Of a DNA stretch of 64,000 nt, positions 33,930 through 49,192 are shown piece by piece (positions within the stretch are counted from its first letter, which is position 1; the number at the start of each line of letters is the position of its first letter). Made by a program: the position numbers and the translations under genes. The notes under the pieces are model-generated. The model had not been told where the DNA came from, did no database searches, and saw only the letters and a program-made list of their open reading frames with translations. Source of the DNA: Blasia pusilla (Eukaryota; Marchantiophyta; Marchantiopsida; Blasiales); assembly GCA_050084515.1 (NCBI GenBank), contig CM114273.1, positions 44,472,475 through 44,536,474 of the forward strand, written 5' to 3'.

Positions 33930-35135
33930 TTAGTATTAAGTAAATTGGGTTAGGAAAAAGAAATTCCTCTGTTTAAACCTCTTTATGGTGCCTCTTTTAT
34001 GCAGGCCCAACTTTAAGAAAAGAGGTAATAAATAAAAGATGACTTTATAAAAGTAAAGTAGTGAGGTTGGTGCTTTAATGAAAAACAAAAGTAGGCTTGC
34101 TTGGTGGCTAGGTTAGTTGGGATAATTTGGAAAATATCAAGTGGGTAAAAGAGGATATTTTGGAAGAGATAAGAGGAAATCTACTTGTGTCAAAATATGA
34201 CTGGCTAAGCCTTGAGAGGAAGCCATGTAACACAAGATAAGATTTACTCTCTTTCGTACTTTTGTGGATCTCTTGTGAGTATATAAAGAGGAGGGACCTT
34301 TAAGGGTTCTTTACGTTCTATTCCATATCTTGAGTGTTTTCGTGTCACTCTTCAGTGTATGCCTTTGGGATTGCTTGCTCTTCCAATGAGAATGGATCAC
34401 CTTTCATGGGAGAATAACTTGACCATGGTATATTCTTTGAAATATTTTTAGAGTGTGTGGAGATGAGATTTTTGTCATCTTAGAGGAGTTTAGTCCTACT
34501 ATAATAGTGAATTTCTTGGCTTGTTACTTTCCTAATGAGAGTGGATTTTCCCTTTTGGGAGAATAACTTCGTCAAAACCCATTCTTGAGGAGAGTAGAGA
34601 ATATTTGTCAAGCATGGATAAGGGTGGAGCACGAGTTGTGCCTGACTTTCCTTCCCTCAATCCATACCATGTCAAGGCTCTCTTTGTAGATAGGCATAAG
34701 TCCACTCGTTATTTAGTTTATCACTTTTTGGAGGTATTCATGAACCAGGTCATTTTTAACTCTGATGATTCTTCTTATCATCACATATAGAAGGACATGG
34801 GATTGTACTTTGTATGTCCTTATATAGTGATCCATGGATGTCAATAGGTCTACTCAAGTAGGGTTTAACACTAGTTGTGTTATCTTCCTCGTGTACAAGC
34901 GTAAAATAGTTGATAGGGATTTTATAGTTAGGAACTTTGGGGTCCGATGTTACGAAGAAGTGATCACCTCGGCACTTCCATTTGTGATACCTATTGTGAG
35001 AGAATGGAGAGTATTTATAATAATTTTGTATTAAAAAAGGAGAACTTCTCGGAGAGTTCACCTTGCATTGACCACGTTTGCCGCAGCTAGAAGGCCTGCC
35101 CTTACTCGAAGAAAGGCTCTCGACACGACAACGTA
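33930..35135 (+). repeat. 3' LTR of the methyltransferase gypsy element
   Basis: Homologous to 27278-28032 over its last 750 bases and to inverted 25392-25800 over its first 400 bases. Ends at ACGTA (35135), the same endpoint as the 5' LTR. The left end is uncertain. Two internal blocks, GAGAATGGATCACCTTTC near 34387 and GAGAGTGGATTTTCCCTTT near 34545, are an internal duplication. Confidence 0.8.
34280..34287 (+). promoter_or_regulatory. TATA box of the gypsy LTR promoter
   Basis: TATATAAA in the U3 part of the 3' LTR; the same box is preserved in the inverted LTR fragment near 25420. Confidence 0.6.
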
Positions 35136-36110
35136 CAAAGTTCTACATTTTGACTTGTATCTGTGACGTGGATGACAAGAAGGCGACTAATGATGAGGCC
35201 ACATGAGCAACCGACCTTCTTGCTCTTAGCGTCCGAGAGATGTATGTCATAATAGGTAGGGATAGATGGCTATCTGGAGTTAGAGGGACCTAACCACCAC
35301 CTAGGGGGGCGATTGGAGATATTTTCATGCTTCTTGTCTCATTGTTTGGATGCCATGAGTTAGCATGGGATCGTGCGTGCTTGTGTGTGTGTTCGATGAC
35401 ATCGATGTATGTTGTGTAGCGATGTGTATGCGCACGACAACTGTCATATCTTTTAGTATAGATTGGTAAGATCTAATAGATCGTCTTCGCCGGTAGTAGA
35501 GGATAGACTCAGAAGCTTGAGGATGACCTGTTGAGGCCCCGAGAAACTTGAGAGAGGATTTTTCACCTTCGTTTTGGCTCATCTGGAGCCATATTTAAAA
35601 ACTTATTATTTTAGGTAAGTACCATTTTAAGTATATGGTCAAATTTATATTTTTGGTAATTAGCCCTTGACCTCTTACATTAGGTCAAGAGCCAAGGACG
35701 TGACTTAGGAGCAGAGGTTACCATTGAGAGAGCTTGGGAGAGGGGAGGGGTATACCTCAAGGAGAGAGAGCTTTAGAGTTCATTCTCTCTTTTTTGAACC
35801 TCTTGGCATGAGGCGGCGGAGCTATGGTCTTGCTTGCCTTGTGTGTGTAATCCAAGCTTCTTATTAGGAGAGTGGGTTTGGTTTGACATTGAGAGACATA
35901 TAAGAGTGCACATTTTTAGAGCTATGGTGTTGAGAGCGATTGGATCTTGATTTATTGGAGATATTTTGATACTTCTTGTCTTGTTGTTTGGATGCCATGA
36001 GTTAGCATGGGATCGTGCGTGTTTGTGTGTGTGTGTTCAATGAAAACGATGTATATTGTGTAGCGATATGTATGTGCACGATAATGCCAATTATGCTTCT
36101 CTTATGATTG
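35136..36110. repeat. Fragments of further LTR copies
   Basis: 35445-35640 is the reverse complement of the repeat at 25855-26060 and 2881-3070. A 110-bp block at 35330-35440 (TGTTTGGATGCCATGAGTTA, then CATGGGATCGTGCGTG) is repeated directly at 35965-36082. 35760-35910 matches 3450-3560. These are probably nested or rearranged LTR pieces. No gene. Confidence 0.6.
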
Positions 36111-36307
36111 TATGACACCGAGCGGATTTCAAAATGAAGTACCCATTGTGAGAAAAATATTCAAATTCATACTACATCGACAATTGACATATCTTCAACG
36201 TTTGCATCTTTCCCCATCCCCTTTGTACTCTCATTTCATTTCATTTCAATTTTTGAGGTTTTTTCCCATATGCTTTCTGTCCTTTAACATACCCATGTTA
36301 ATTTATT

Positions 36308-38090
36308 GTGGTTTTTACTTTTTCTAGACTTCCAATTCTTTCGAACCCTAAGGATATATGCAATACTCGGAAGGTTTTAGGTGCGGAGGCACAGAGACGT
36401 AAACAGATTAAACGTGTCCAAAACAATACTCTACAAATAGAGAGAAGACGAGAATATCAACGAGAATATTTTAGGAAACGAAAAAACCTTAATCTTGGTA
36501 TTGAATCTTTGAGATTGATTCCCCAACCAGATGTTGAAACAACTATGTTTCCAGAAAATGCATTTCTTAATGATATTAACAAAGGTCTTCTTCGAGCAAC
36601 GATGCAATCTCTTGAAGAGGGGAGAAGGTCTTTTTTCTCAAGAATTTTGAGCTTTTCAGTTATATTGTTTTCTTTCCTATGTCTATTGTACAGAATGAAT
36701 ATGCAAATAATTTCTTCTCACATTGAGCATATTACAAACGCATGCCTCCTATTGAAGACCTCCAATTTGGGGAGCAAACAAGTCTTAATTGTCGAGAATA
36801 ATGCAATGTTGAAGAAGCAAATACCTTGCTCATTTAGACATCTCCAACGTTGGCAATCTTCCCTATGTAGCGTTATTTTATTTGTTTTTTCATCTTCTTC
36901 TCTTGCTTCCTTCATGAACAACTTTGTAAAGTTATTTACTAATGTGAATCATTGTGTAATTTTTTGAGAGTTTTGAATCCGTTCCAATGTCCCTCAACTA
37001 TGGAGAATGGACTTATGACACAAAGGACTATTCCGATAAAAGTCAAAACATTATTAAATATTGCTCAAACTCATAACTTTATGGAGAGCGACATTAAAAA
37101 ACTACACCTGAAAGGGAGTTTGTGTGTATCAACTAGTCGACACTGAAGGTTCTATGACATATGTTTGTCATTCATGTAAAGCATTGCATTAGAAATGCGA
37201 GAAGGTGAAGAACTTGAAGTTTTGAAACTCACCTTTTACTATGTGTTGTGAGCATTGGAAGGTACAACTACCCTTCTTAAAGCCATTACCCTCATTTTTT
37301 GCTACATTGATATCTGGCATTGGGAAAATTAATCAGCATTTTCTTACCAATGCTCACGTCGATAATTTTGCCTTTCAATTGGCATCAACAGGAGCAGAAG
37401 TCAAAGAGCAATTGGGTGGCATAAAGCACTTCATTATTCAAGGTAAAATTTATGATTTTATTCTATCCAAATGAGGGACAACATCCTCAATTTGCGCAAT
37501 TATAGATTCATGATACAGATCATGAAATTGAGAATCGAGAAAGGACCATGTCTGATGCGCTTTGGCTTGACATCTTACAAGGTTTACAAGACATGTTGCC
37601 CGAATGTAATCCTTATGTAAGGATATTTTGAATATTTGCAATGGATTCACCTTGCCCAAACATGCAAATCATGATGAGGGCAAGTAAGAGGACCTTGAGG
37701 CTAAACGATATAGGCCAGCTGTTGCTTCAGAAGTTGATGCTATATTGCTAGGTGATGGGAGTGAGACTATGCAATCCCATGATATTATTCTTCAATTACA
37801 TGGCAAAGGAATTTGTCGCATATCAGACTTGAATGAGGTATATATTCCTTTGCACCTTATTTTCCTATTTTTCTATGTTGAGGCAAGTTGGCATGCTAGA
37901 ATACCTTATGGAAATTGGACAGATTCGTCAAACGTATCTTCACTAAGGGAATCAAAGGCAAATATCCAAGGAGATAGGCATGATCAAAATGACTTTTTCG
38001 ATGAAGATATAGTAGATGATGAAGAAAATCAACCGATGGGGGTAGAGAAGACTTAAAGTATTACTCCCTTCCTATTTGCGAGCTTTCGCC
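36308..38090 (+). pseudogene. Helitron N-terminal and Helitron_like_N region
   Basis: LPILSNPKD at about 36327 and RREYQREYFRKRK at about 36444 match the start of plant Helitron proteins. After several breaks, 37241-37474 gives GKINQHFLTNAHVDNFAFQL, and about 37700-37840 gives EVDAILLGDG and LQLHGKGICRISDLN, typical of the region before Rep. Multiple stops and frameshifts. Confidence 0.75.
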
Positions 38091-40090
38091 TTCAGACACG
38101 TATTCGAGTGGATGATGACAATCGATTACTTTGTTTTGGAAGACTTACCCAAGAGTATATGGTAGATGTTTATGTGACCATAGAGATGCAATGATTATGT
38201 TGGATCCGTTTAAATCAAAACGAGTTACGATCTGAATTATACTAAGGTGTGAAAGACGCAATGTTTAGGAATGATGCAGATGGTAAGACAATTGGGAGAC
38301 GTATTGTGTTGCCATCTTCATTTTACTGGAGGTCCACGACATATGCATCAATTATAACAAGATGCCATGGCCACTTTTAGGCATTTTGGAAAGCCTGATT
38401 ATTTCTTGACAATCACGTGCAACCCAAATTGGATGGAGATTACATTAGCATTACTACCATGTCAATCAATTGTTGATCGTCCTGACTTGGTCGTATGGGT
38501 TTTCCAGAAAAAGAAGAAGGAATTATTGCGATTAATTGTGGAGAAACATATTTTGGGTAAAGATGTTGGATGCATTCATGTCGTAGAGTTTCAAAAGAAG
38601 GTTTTGCCACATGCTCATATTTTAATAATTTTGGCTCTAGATGATAAGCCTAGAACAACCTTTGATTTTGATAACAACATATCTCCAGAAATTCCAAATG
38701 CTACTACTCATCCATGACTTTTTACTACTGTATCTAATTTTATGATGCATGGTCCATGTGGGGTTCTAAATCCAAATGCACCATGTATGGACAAGAAGAC
38801 CAAAAAATATAGTAAAGGATATCCCCAAAAAAATTCATCTCAGACTATTGAGACAGAAGTTTGCTATCCTGAGTATAGAAGGTATGGACCTAGCTTCATT
38901 TTCTTTCCAAAGAATATTTGTCGACTTCTTTTATTATGTCATTATCCAAGGATTCAATTACAATTCTATGTAACATTTTCACTGTGATGCCCAGGTTAGA
39001 TAATGGCACAAAGATCATGAAACATAATCAACCTTTGGATAATCGTTGGGTTGTGCCATATAATCTTATGTTGTGCACTCTATTCGCTTGTCATGTTAAT
39101 TTAGAGATCACACATAATATATCCGCCGTAAAATACTTATACAAATATGTATTTAAGGGATCAGATGCATTGACATTTGGGATGTCTAAGAGCTCAAGTA
39201 CTACTACAACTGCCCTTGAAGTTATAGATGAGACAACACAATACCAAGATGCGAGGTGAGGATCTATGTATTGCCACATGACAATAATCTTTATGTTCAT
39301 GAAATCTTTTTCATACTAAAAAAATCTTATTTTCTTTTCTTTTATATAGGTATATTTCAGCCTCGGAAACATGTTGGCAAATTTTCAAGCTCAGCTTGCA
39401 TTCAAAACAACCAAGTTTTGTGAGATTGGCTGTTCATCTCCCAGATGAACAACTTTTGCATTTTACTAATAATGAACTACTTGAAAATATTTTACAAAGA
39501 AATAGGGATGCAACTTTAACAGCATGGTTTGCAACCAACCATTTGGATCCGTCTGCCCACAAGTATCTATATCTTGAGTTTCCTTCACATTATACTTGGA
39601 AAAAGAAAATGTGGTTTGGTCGTGTGCAAGGAGCACATGGTTGAGGTTATCCTATTTGTCGGTTATATCTCACTCATCCTGGTACACATCTTCAAAAATA
39701 TCGCATATCTTAAATGAACCTTTTTTCCTTATCCACTTCAAAGTTCATTCAATTAAATTAGATATGTTGTATCCTTAAGTATAGCTTTCAAAATATCTTA
39801 TCATTAAAGCTTCTTTCCTCATGCGATGGTGAGCGTCACTAGTTGCAAGTGCTTCTTCATCATATTCGAGGTGCAAGGACATATGAAGATTTAAGGACCG
39901 TGCATGGAGTATTATATCCAACTTTCAAAGAGGTTGCTATCCAATTAGGACTCTTAGAAGATGATAGGGAGGTTATACTCTCCCTGCAAGAAGCTTTGCA
40001 GACTCATGGAGGTCCATCTCTTCTATAATTTTTTGCCATTATTTTTGCATATAACACACCAGCTAGGCCGATTGTATTGTGGAATGACTT
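38090..40090 (+). pseudogene. Helitron Rep (HUH-Tyr) endonuclease region
   Basis: 38367-38717 reads RHFGKPDYFLTITCNPNW and VEFQKKVLPHAHILIIL, with the HUH metal motif (HAH) at about 38607-38619. 39120-39160 reads VKYLYKYVFKGSD, the catalytic-Tyr block with both tyrosines kept. Then follow SFVRLAVHLPDEQ, GARTYEDLRTV and PARPIVLWNDF up to the junction with the gypsy insert. Rep nicks and joins single-strand ends in rolling-circle transposition. Frames are broken by stops at about 38715, 39257 and elsewhere. Confidence 0.85.
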
Positions 40091-41236
40091 TCAAAGCCAA
40101 TGGACCACCGCGAACAACTCTTTCTCATGAGTGGGCCATCTTCTTTTTGTATCGCTAAGCTTCTTGCTCTCATATGTTACACGTCTCCCTTCTTGCACCA
40201 ACATTCCTGCAACTGCGAAATCACTAGAATCGGTATGTACTTCAAACGGTTTTTCAAACTCCGGCAGCTTCAATACTCGTTCCTGCAATAGAATCTGCTT
40301 CACTCGGCTGAATGCCTCATTAACTTCCTGGGTCCAACTCGTGTTGGCAAACTTTGCTGTCCAATCCATGGAAGGTCTCAGAATTCCCGAATTTTTTTTC
40401 ACATAAGTGCGATAGAACTGCACCGCACCTATGAACCTCCTCATCCCCTTTACAGTGGATGGGGGTTCCCACTCGACAATCGCTTTCACCTTCTCCATGT
40501 CTGGACTGACGCCATTTGCACTGACCATGTGACCCAAGAATTTGATCTTGCTCAAACCAAATTTGCTCTTCTCTACATTCGCATACAACTGATTTGCCCT
40601 TAGCTTAGACAAGACCGCTGTCACATGTCAAATGTGATCCTCTAGTGACTTCAAATAGATAAGTATGTCATCAATATAGATGATAACATACTCATCCATT
40701 TCCTTGTGAAAAATGGAGTTCATCAATGTGGTGAACGTCGGAGGCGTGTTACATAGACCGAAAGGCATCACTACAAACTCAAAGGACCCATATCTTGTCC
40801 TACACGCAGTTTTCTCCACATCTGCCTCAGCAATCCGGATCTAGTAATATCCTGACTTCAAGTCAATCCTGCTGAAATATCTCGCGCCAGCCAGCCTATC
40901 GAAGAGATCATCTATCCTCGGAAGAGGATAATTGTTCCGAATCGTCACTTTATTCAGCGCATGGTAATCAACACACAGCCTCATCTTTCCATCCTTCTTC
41001 TTTACAAAAAGAACAGGTGCTCCATGAGGTGACTTGCTAGTCCTAATGTAACCTTTTTCCAAGAGCTCACTTAACTGCCTTTTCAACTCAATAAGTTCCT
41101 CTTGATTCAACCTATATGGTACTTTTGAAGGCGGTTGGGAACCATGTATGATCTCTATCTTATGATTGACGGCTCTATGTGGCAGCAATTCAGTCGGAAG
41201 CTCATTTGTCAAGATATCTTCAAACTCCTTGACCAC
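40091..41236 (-). pseudogene. gypsy reverse transcriptase and partial RNase H
   Basis: The minus frame from 41236 gives [16 protein letters not shown] and [19 protein letters not shown]. 40819-40628 gives FVVMPFGLCNTPPTFT and the catalytic YIDDILIY. 40624-40091 gives KFLGHMVSANGVSPD, FEVHTDSSDFAVAG and ends THEKELFAVVHWL, where the Helitron begins. Stops at about 40840 and 40627 interrupt. The polymerase active site is kept; RNase H lacks its last Asp because of the truncation. Confidence 0.9.
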
Positions 41237-41239
41237 TTC

Positions 41240-41980
41240 CTAGAGTGGTTCTAGGATTCCCCTTGAAGCAATGTCGTGATCCATGCGTATTCTGCTTGTA
41301 GCTTCCTCCACTTGTCTCATCAAGCAGAGAAACCCATTCTCCAACTCAGTCATGCTTCTCCTTGTAATTGAGTTCACTAACTCCTTTTTCGCCGGAACTT
41401 CACAAACCAACCGCACCTGCAACCATTTGCCTTTTAGCAAGACGCTCAACCTCAAGGATCTAGGTCTTAACTTCACCTCATACGCATCTAGGAATGTATT
41501 CCCTAAGACTCCATCAATGCCATCCATTTCGCACACAGTGAAATTCTCCTTCAACTCGAATACTCGGCATCCTACGGTCAAACCCAAGACCAATTCAGAA
41601 GTCCGATGAGACTTGCCTCCTGCAAATCCTACTCCAATGGGCTCATCCGCCTTAGAGGTAGACAACCCTAGTTCCTTCATGATTCTCGGGCTTAGAAAGC
41701 AGTGCGAAGCACCTGTATCCATGAGCAACAACACATCGCGATCAGCAATCTTGGATCTTAGGTACACCAAATTGTGCGTCCTCTTGGTGACCTGAAGGGA
41801 CGTCTCGAGATCACCCGCCAACAGATGATCAGCAGCAAATGCAATCATACTCCCATTACTAACCTTCGGTTTCGAACACACTTTTGCCAGGTGCCCCAGT
41901 TCGCTATAGTTGTAGCATATGACCTTGCCGTTCCCTGACTTCGAGTGTTTTCCTCCTCTCGGCTTCGCATGAAGTTCCAC
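41240..41980 (-). pseudogene. gypsy zinc knuckle and aspartic protease
   Basis: An open 246-codon frame. ICYNYSELGHLAKVC is a CCHC knuckle whose second Cys is Tyr. VLLLMDTGASHCFLSP is a canonical retroelement protease site (DTGA). The protease domain is otherwise continuous and ends shortly before the reverse transcriptase region. Confidence 0.88.
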
Positions 41981-42031
41981 TCATTTTGCTGCCGGGGAAA
42001 ATGACTCTCTTGGATCGTGCAGGCCCCCACT

Positions 42032-42915
42032 CTAGACTCTTTTGAACGTCTCCTTATTTTTTGACTTCTTCGAAAAACCTTTTGTCTCAAAGGGTTTCTG
42101 GGTTTGGACCTCATCGTCCCCAATCCGCTCCGCTAGCTTCAGAAGATCCGCGCAGGTATCTGGCAACGTCGGCATTCGGTAAAGGGCCTTTTCAGCGCTC
42201 GGCTTGAGTCCACTAATGAATATAGCCTTCTTCGCGTGCTCATCCATCTTTGGAAGAGAAGTCAGTTTCGCACTAAACTCCCTCACATACGCGCTTAAGG
42301 AACCACTCTGCCGCATCCGCACGCATTCCACCGTGTCGCGCAACCCTTGGTAATCCGGAGTGAATCGATCCCCAATCAACACCTTAAACTCCTCCCAACT
42401 CAGAGGTGACTCGCCGACTAGATAATCCTCTCGTTGAGCTGTCCACCATTGTAGCGCATGATCCTTCAGGAAAGTAACGGCTACCGTCACCTTGTCCTGC
42501 TCAACTTCCCTCTGCGCCTCGAAGTATAGTTCTAGTTCCTTAAGGAAATCCTTCACTTACCGCGAGCGCCCCACCCCAGTGAATAGCGTGGGCAGGTTTG
42601 TCTTGCAGAGCTTTTTGCCCGCAACCGGAGTTCGGGTGGCCTCTAACTATGCAATCCGCTTGCTTTGCTGGGACATCTGCTCCACCAATAGCTTCAACAA
42701 GTCCAAGTCTAGCTTGGCTCGGTCGGTTCCCCTGAGTTTAGGCCCAATGGCCCTGCGAAAGGATTCGCCTCTGGAACGTCCTCACGTCTGGCGTTCAGCT
42801 CTTCGGGAGTCTCCGTCTCCTCCATAGCTTCACGGTCCGGCATTGGTTCCTCTCTTGATTCACGACGCTTGATTCGACGCTTCTTGGGTTGTTCTCCCTC
42901 GATCGCCATTTTCAA
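42032..42915 (-). pseudogene. gypsy gag (capsid, retrotransposon gag domain)
   Basis: 42556-42032 reads FLKELELYFEAQREVEQDK, HALQWWTAQREDY and FKVLIGDRFTPDYQGLRDT, the standard retrotransposon gag fold. 42915-42709 is the charged N-terminus (MKMAIEGEQPKKRRIKRRE). A stop near 42557 and a frame change near 42700 break the frame. Confidence 0.88.
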
Positions 42916-43042
42916 GCCAACTCACTCAGATCTCCTCCTTGTTTCTTGCGTCCCTCCTCGAGCGTCTGAGTCTAGCCGCTACCTTGAGTTTTCCCAAGCG
43001 TCCGGTTGATCCCACGACCCCAAGTTCTCGCTCACCAAGGAT

Positions 43043-43060
43043 TAGCTTTGATACCACTTG
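43043..43060 (-). other. Primer-binding site of the inverted gypsy element
   Basis: On the minus strand, TGGTATCAAAGCTAATCC begins two bases after the LTR end GGGGCGCGACA. It resembles the initiator tRNA-Met type primer site (TGGTATCAGAGC). This fixes the orientation of the LTR family. Confidence 0.75.
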
Positions 43061-43542
43061 TCGCGCCCCTACTCTCCTTGAACGTCAATCTTTAGTGTCG
43101 CGGAAGCGTACGTTGAGTAGGACACGATCTCATCGCCGATCTGCACCCAAACACGCACTCTCGTTAGTCGGGTCTTGTTAGCGTTCCAACCCACCGAGTT
43201 CTCAACTCGGTGTCTCATCAAGCTCAACCTTCCTTAACTCCTAGTTTCCAAAACATGGCAAGTCCTTCAAGACTTGGAACAAACTTCATGATTAGCCCAG
43301 GAACCTAAAACCGCACTTGCGCGCCTAGCAATCCCAACTGTTCAACGGACCTCGTGCGAGTTCCAAACCGAGATCAAAGGGATTGAGTCGCGGGGTGAAA
43401 TCCAAGAGGGATGTCTAAAATCACCTCCGTAGACTTGGTTCAGGTTTTCCAACCCAACCCCAAACTCTCGATCTGTTCCATGCCCTTGAGCCGCCCCATG
43501 GCGCCCAAAGTGGGGTTCGAGTTCCAAGCACTCTCAGAGACC
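43061..43542 (-). repeat. 5' LTR of the inverted gypsy element, 3' half only
   Basis: The reverse complement of 43061-43542 matches 24905-25391 of the solo LTR closely, differing mostly by transitions. The match stops at GAGACC (43542), where Helitron-side sequence starts. Confidence 0.88.
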
Positions 43543-43598
43543 ATTAGTTATCATATTGATGATTTTCTTAAGGAAAACCATCAATATGATAACTAATG
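43542..43598. repeat. 57-bp near-perfect palindrome at the gypsy/Helitron junction
   Basis: 20-bp perfect arms (43542-43561 and 43579-43598, CATTAGTTATCATATTGATG and its complement) enclose a 17-base spacer that is itself nearly palindromic (TTTTCTTAAGGAAAA). The left arm starts exactly where LTR homology ends. Confidence 0.95.
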
Positions 43599-45170
43599 TC
43601 ATACCTTATCATGTCTTTGTAGGCAAAACTATTTTTTATCGACGGCCCGGGTGGAACAGGGAAAAAAAAATTTCATATAATCTCCGTCTGAAAAGTAAAC
43701 CGTGTAAAGGAGGTATTGCATTGGTTGTTGCCTCCTCTGGGATAGCAGCTTTATTGTTGGAAGGAGGTCATATTGCACATTCTCACTTCAAGATTTTGAT
43801 TAATTTGGATGAAAGTTCTAATTGCAAGTAAGAATTGAAGTCTATTTCCCATTGCAATGATTTACTTTTTTACTTTCTTCACAATTTCTTCAAGTTAAAA
43901 AATTCATTCCCTTTTATCTTGCAGCATACGAGTTAATAGTAACGAGGCACGTGCTAAGCTTATCATATGGGATGAAGCACCTATAACTCATCGTCATGTT
44001 TTTGAGGTTGTCAATCGTACATTGCAAGATATTATGGGATTGGTATCGAATGACTTAAGAGAGGTTCCATTTGGTGGAAAGCTTATTTTTTTGGTAGAGA
44101 TTTTCTTCAAGTCCTTCCCGTCGTTCGTCAAGTTGATCGTCCCCAAATTTTCCAAGCCACTTTTAAGAGATCTCCTTTATGGTCTCATGTAAGAATGATG
44201 AAACTTACAACAAATATTAGAGTCCAAAATTTGGAAGGTATGATGTTATATGATGTATAACATTCTTTAATTCATCATTTATAATTTTATTGAGGTGTGG
44301 AATATCATTATTCTTTTAAGATTTACAATATTTCTATTCATTGTTTTTTTTCAAAAGTCGCATTTTTTAAAATATAAATAAAATTATGTACTTATGTGTA
44401 GGTCCTTCGCGTGCCAATCAAGAATATTTTGCAAAATGGTTGTTGGAGGTTGGAGAGGGTCGTCTTCCTATACATTAGGATGTGGGGGAGGATACTATGC
44501 AATTGCCAGATGATATGGTATCCAAAACAAACAATATCAATGATTTCATCAATACAATCTATGGGACTCATTCCGAACGATTTGGTGACATAAAGTTCTT
44601 AAGGGATACATCAATTTTAACACCCAGAAATAGAGACATGGATCATACCAATACAAAAGTCATATTGCGATTCCATGGAGAGATAAAGGTTTTCGTTTCC
44701 ATTTCTTTCATTGAACTTCCAATTCGTCATGAAATTGACATGGACCTTATGAAAATGTGCTGACATACAATCTTTTGGCATATGTAGGAGCATATTTATT
44801 TTAGTGCAGATTTTATGGAATTCCAGTAGGAATTATGGTTTGATATTTCGCAGCTTCATGCCGTATGTTATTAATGTTACAAGGAGTTTTTATCCCACAC
44901 ATTCCTTTGATTGGGTTTAACTTTGGCTTACCTTTTCATCTTTGTAAATATCAATTTCTTATCCGTCCAACTTTTGCTATGATTATTAATAAATCTCAAA
45001 GTCAAATTTTACAAAAAGTTGAAATATACCTACCATCATCCGTATTTTCCCATGAACACTTATATGTTGCTTTATCGAGAATAGATACAAGAAGTGCTAT
45101 TTATGTCATGGCACCCTCAGCTACGAATCATAACCATACAAATTTCTGTACATGTTATATTGTATAAAAA
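43599..45170 (+). pseudogene. Helitron PIF1-like helicase region
   Basis: FFIDGPGGTGK (Walker A, about 43632-43665) is followed by a frameshift in an A-run. GGIALVVASSGIAALLL follows at about 43711, then IIWDEAPITHRH (Walker B, about 43964) and a frame with FLQVLPVVRQ (about 44105). 44482-44640 gives QLPDDMV and SILTPRN. 44940-45110 gives FAMIINKSQSQ and HEHLYVALSR, the last helicase motifs. Order and motifs are those of plant Helitron helicases; frames are broken throughout. Confidence 0.85.
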
Positions 45171-46203
45171 AATTTATTTAAATAAAATTTTCTTTTTTTC
45201 AAAATTTGTTCCGATCAATTTTTTTAAATTCTAAGTTCTAAAAACTTATCTCTTTTAGTGCTATCTCTTTTCGTGGGTAGCACGAGCATGCCACCGAGTG
45301 ATGAAAAAGGGATAGGAGTGATCCATGAAAGACAAGGTAAACAAAGTTGGAAGAGAAAATACAGGCCATGTAATTGAAGAAATCAACTAATCAAAACCGG
45401 ATTACTAAACCTAACATGGGAGTGGACGGAGTAAATACGGATAGCACAATGTAAAATAATAAAGCCAAAACGGATCTTTTAACCCACAAAACCCAAACCA
45501 ATGTCAAGGCCATCTGGCGCATCTGGATAGCTTCTCTTTAGGTGTAAAAAAAATGTTAAAATGAAGCCGTGAAAATGTGGCATACGTATAGTACGACCTG
45601 GAAGTAAAGGAATGATAATTAAAATGTGCACAGGAGATTGGAATTCCTAAACAAATGACGCTATCCATCATGATCAAGAATTCACAATACCAACCAGGTA
45701 TGGAAAGAGATGGGTTTGGAAAACTTGATTCCTCAAAGAGTCCTGCGACCATGGCTTGCTAAACTCATGCAAGATGTGTCTCTATTGGTCAAAAAAATGT
45801 GACCTTGCATCCCGCCTCCCCACCTTTACATGACAAGATGAGAAAAAGCATGGATTATTGGCAGGATTTCCACGAAAGAAAACACTTTCGATTCACGTAC
45901 GCTACTTTAGACGAGTAGATGTTTTCGTGATCATGCATAATAATAGAATCATGTCCGAGAAGACCACTTAGTAGCAGACGAATGGGAATCGCATTGAGCC
46001 GCTCTGAAAAACGTGGAACAGAAAGTGTCTATTGAGCAGTTGAGAAAAGTGGAACATTCAAGTAGAGACGTAAAAAAATACCCTACTTGTAATTGTGTGG
46101 ATGTACATGAAAAATTCCCCTTGCATAGAGTATGGGACGGCACACGGGTAGAAAACACTACCGAGGAAGACTTGCTTGCGAAAGTAGCCTCTCTTGCTTT
46201 AAT
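45171..46203. other. 3' flank of Helitron and of peroxidase 2
   Basis: No domain-bearing frame. The part nearest 46204 should be the 3' UTR of peroxidase 2; no canonical poly(A) signal was found on the minus strand within 300 bases. Confidence 0.35.

Positions 46204-49192
<2,989 letters not shown>

Larger units (their letters stand above)
27278..35135 (+). mobile_element. Ty3/gypsy retrotransposon encoding a C5-DNA methyltransferase and a PHD finger (decayed)
   Basis: Order: partial 5' LTR (27278-28032), gag zinc knuckles, protease, cytosine-C5 methyltransferase domain, reverse transcriptase, RNase H, integrase, PHD finger, 3' LTR (about 33930-35135). Reverse transcriptase before integrase and the motif types make it Ty3/gypsy. 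All genes run on the + strand in what was once a single long frame, now spread over three frames with many stops. The capsid part of gag is missing. The methyltransferase and PHD insertions are not standard gypsy domains. Cytosine methyltransferase capture by retrotransposons has, from memory, been described in charophyte algae and dinoflagellates, so a plant copy extends or parallels that. Confidence 0.88.
40091..43542 (-). mobile_element. Truncated Ty3/gypsy element (TGTCGCGACC family), inverted inside the Helitron
   Basis: Reading the minus strand: partial 5' LTR (43542-43061), primer site, gag (42915-42032), zinc knuckle and protease (41980-41240), reverse transcriptase (41236-40628) and the start of RNase H (40624-40091). 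RNase H end, integrase and 3' LTR are missing, and the 5' half of the 5' LTR is missing too. Both ends are therefore truncated, with Helitron sequence resuming on each side. Confidence 0.88.
36300..45170 (+). mobile_element. Decayed autonomous Helitron (Rep-helicase), split by an inverted gypsy element
   Basis: Recognisable in order: N-terminal region, Helitron_like_N domain, Rep nuclease with HUH and Tyr motifs, then after a 3.45-kb inserted gypsy fragment (40091-43542) the PIF1-like helicase. The reading frame is broken in many places. Element termini (TC at 5', hairpin then CTRR at 3') were not confidently located. GTGCTA ... TAGCAC near 45258-45282 could be part of a 3' hairpin. Confidence 0.85.

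Noticed and set aside
45244-45300. Helitron 3' terminus (hairpin plus CTRR)
   Set aside because: Only a partial hairpin and no convincing CTRR end at the right distance; left undefined.
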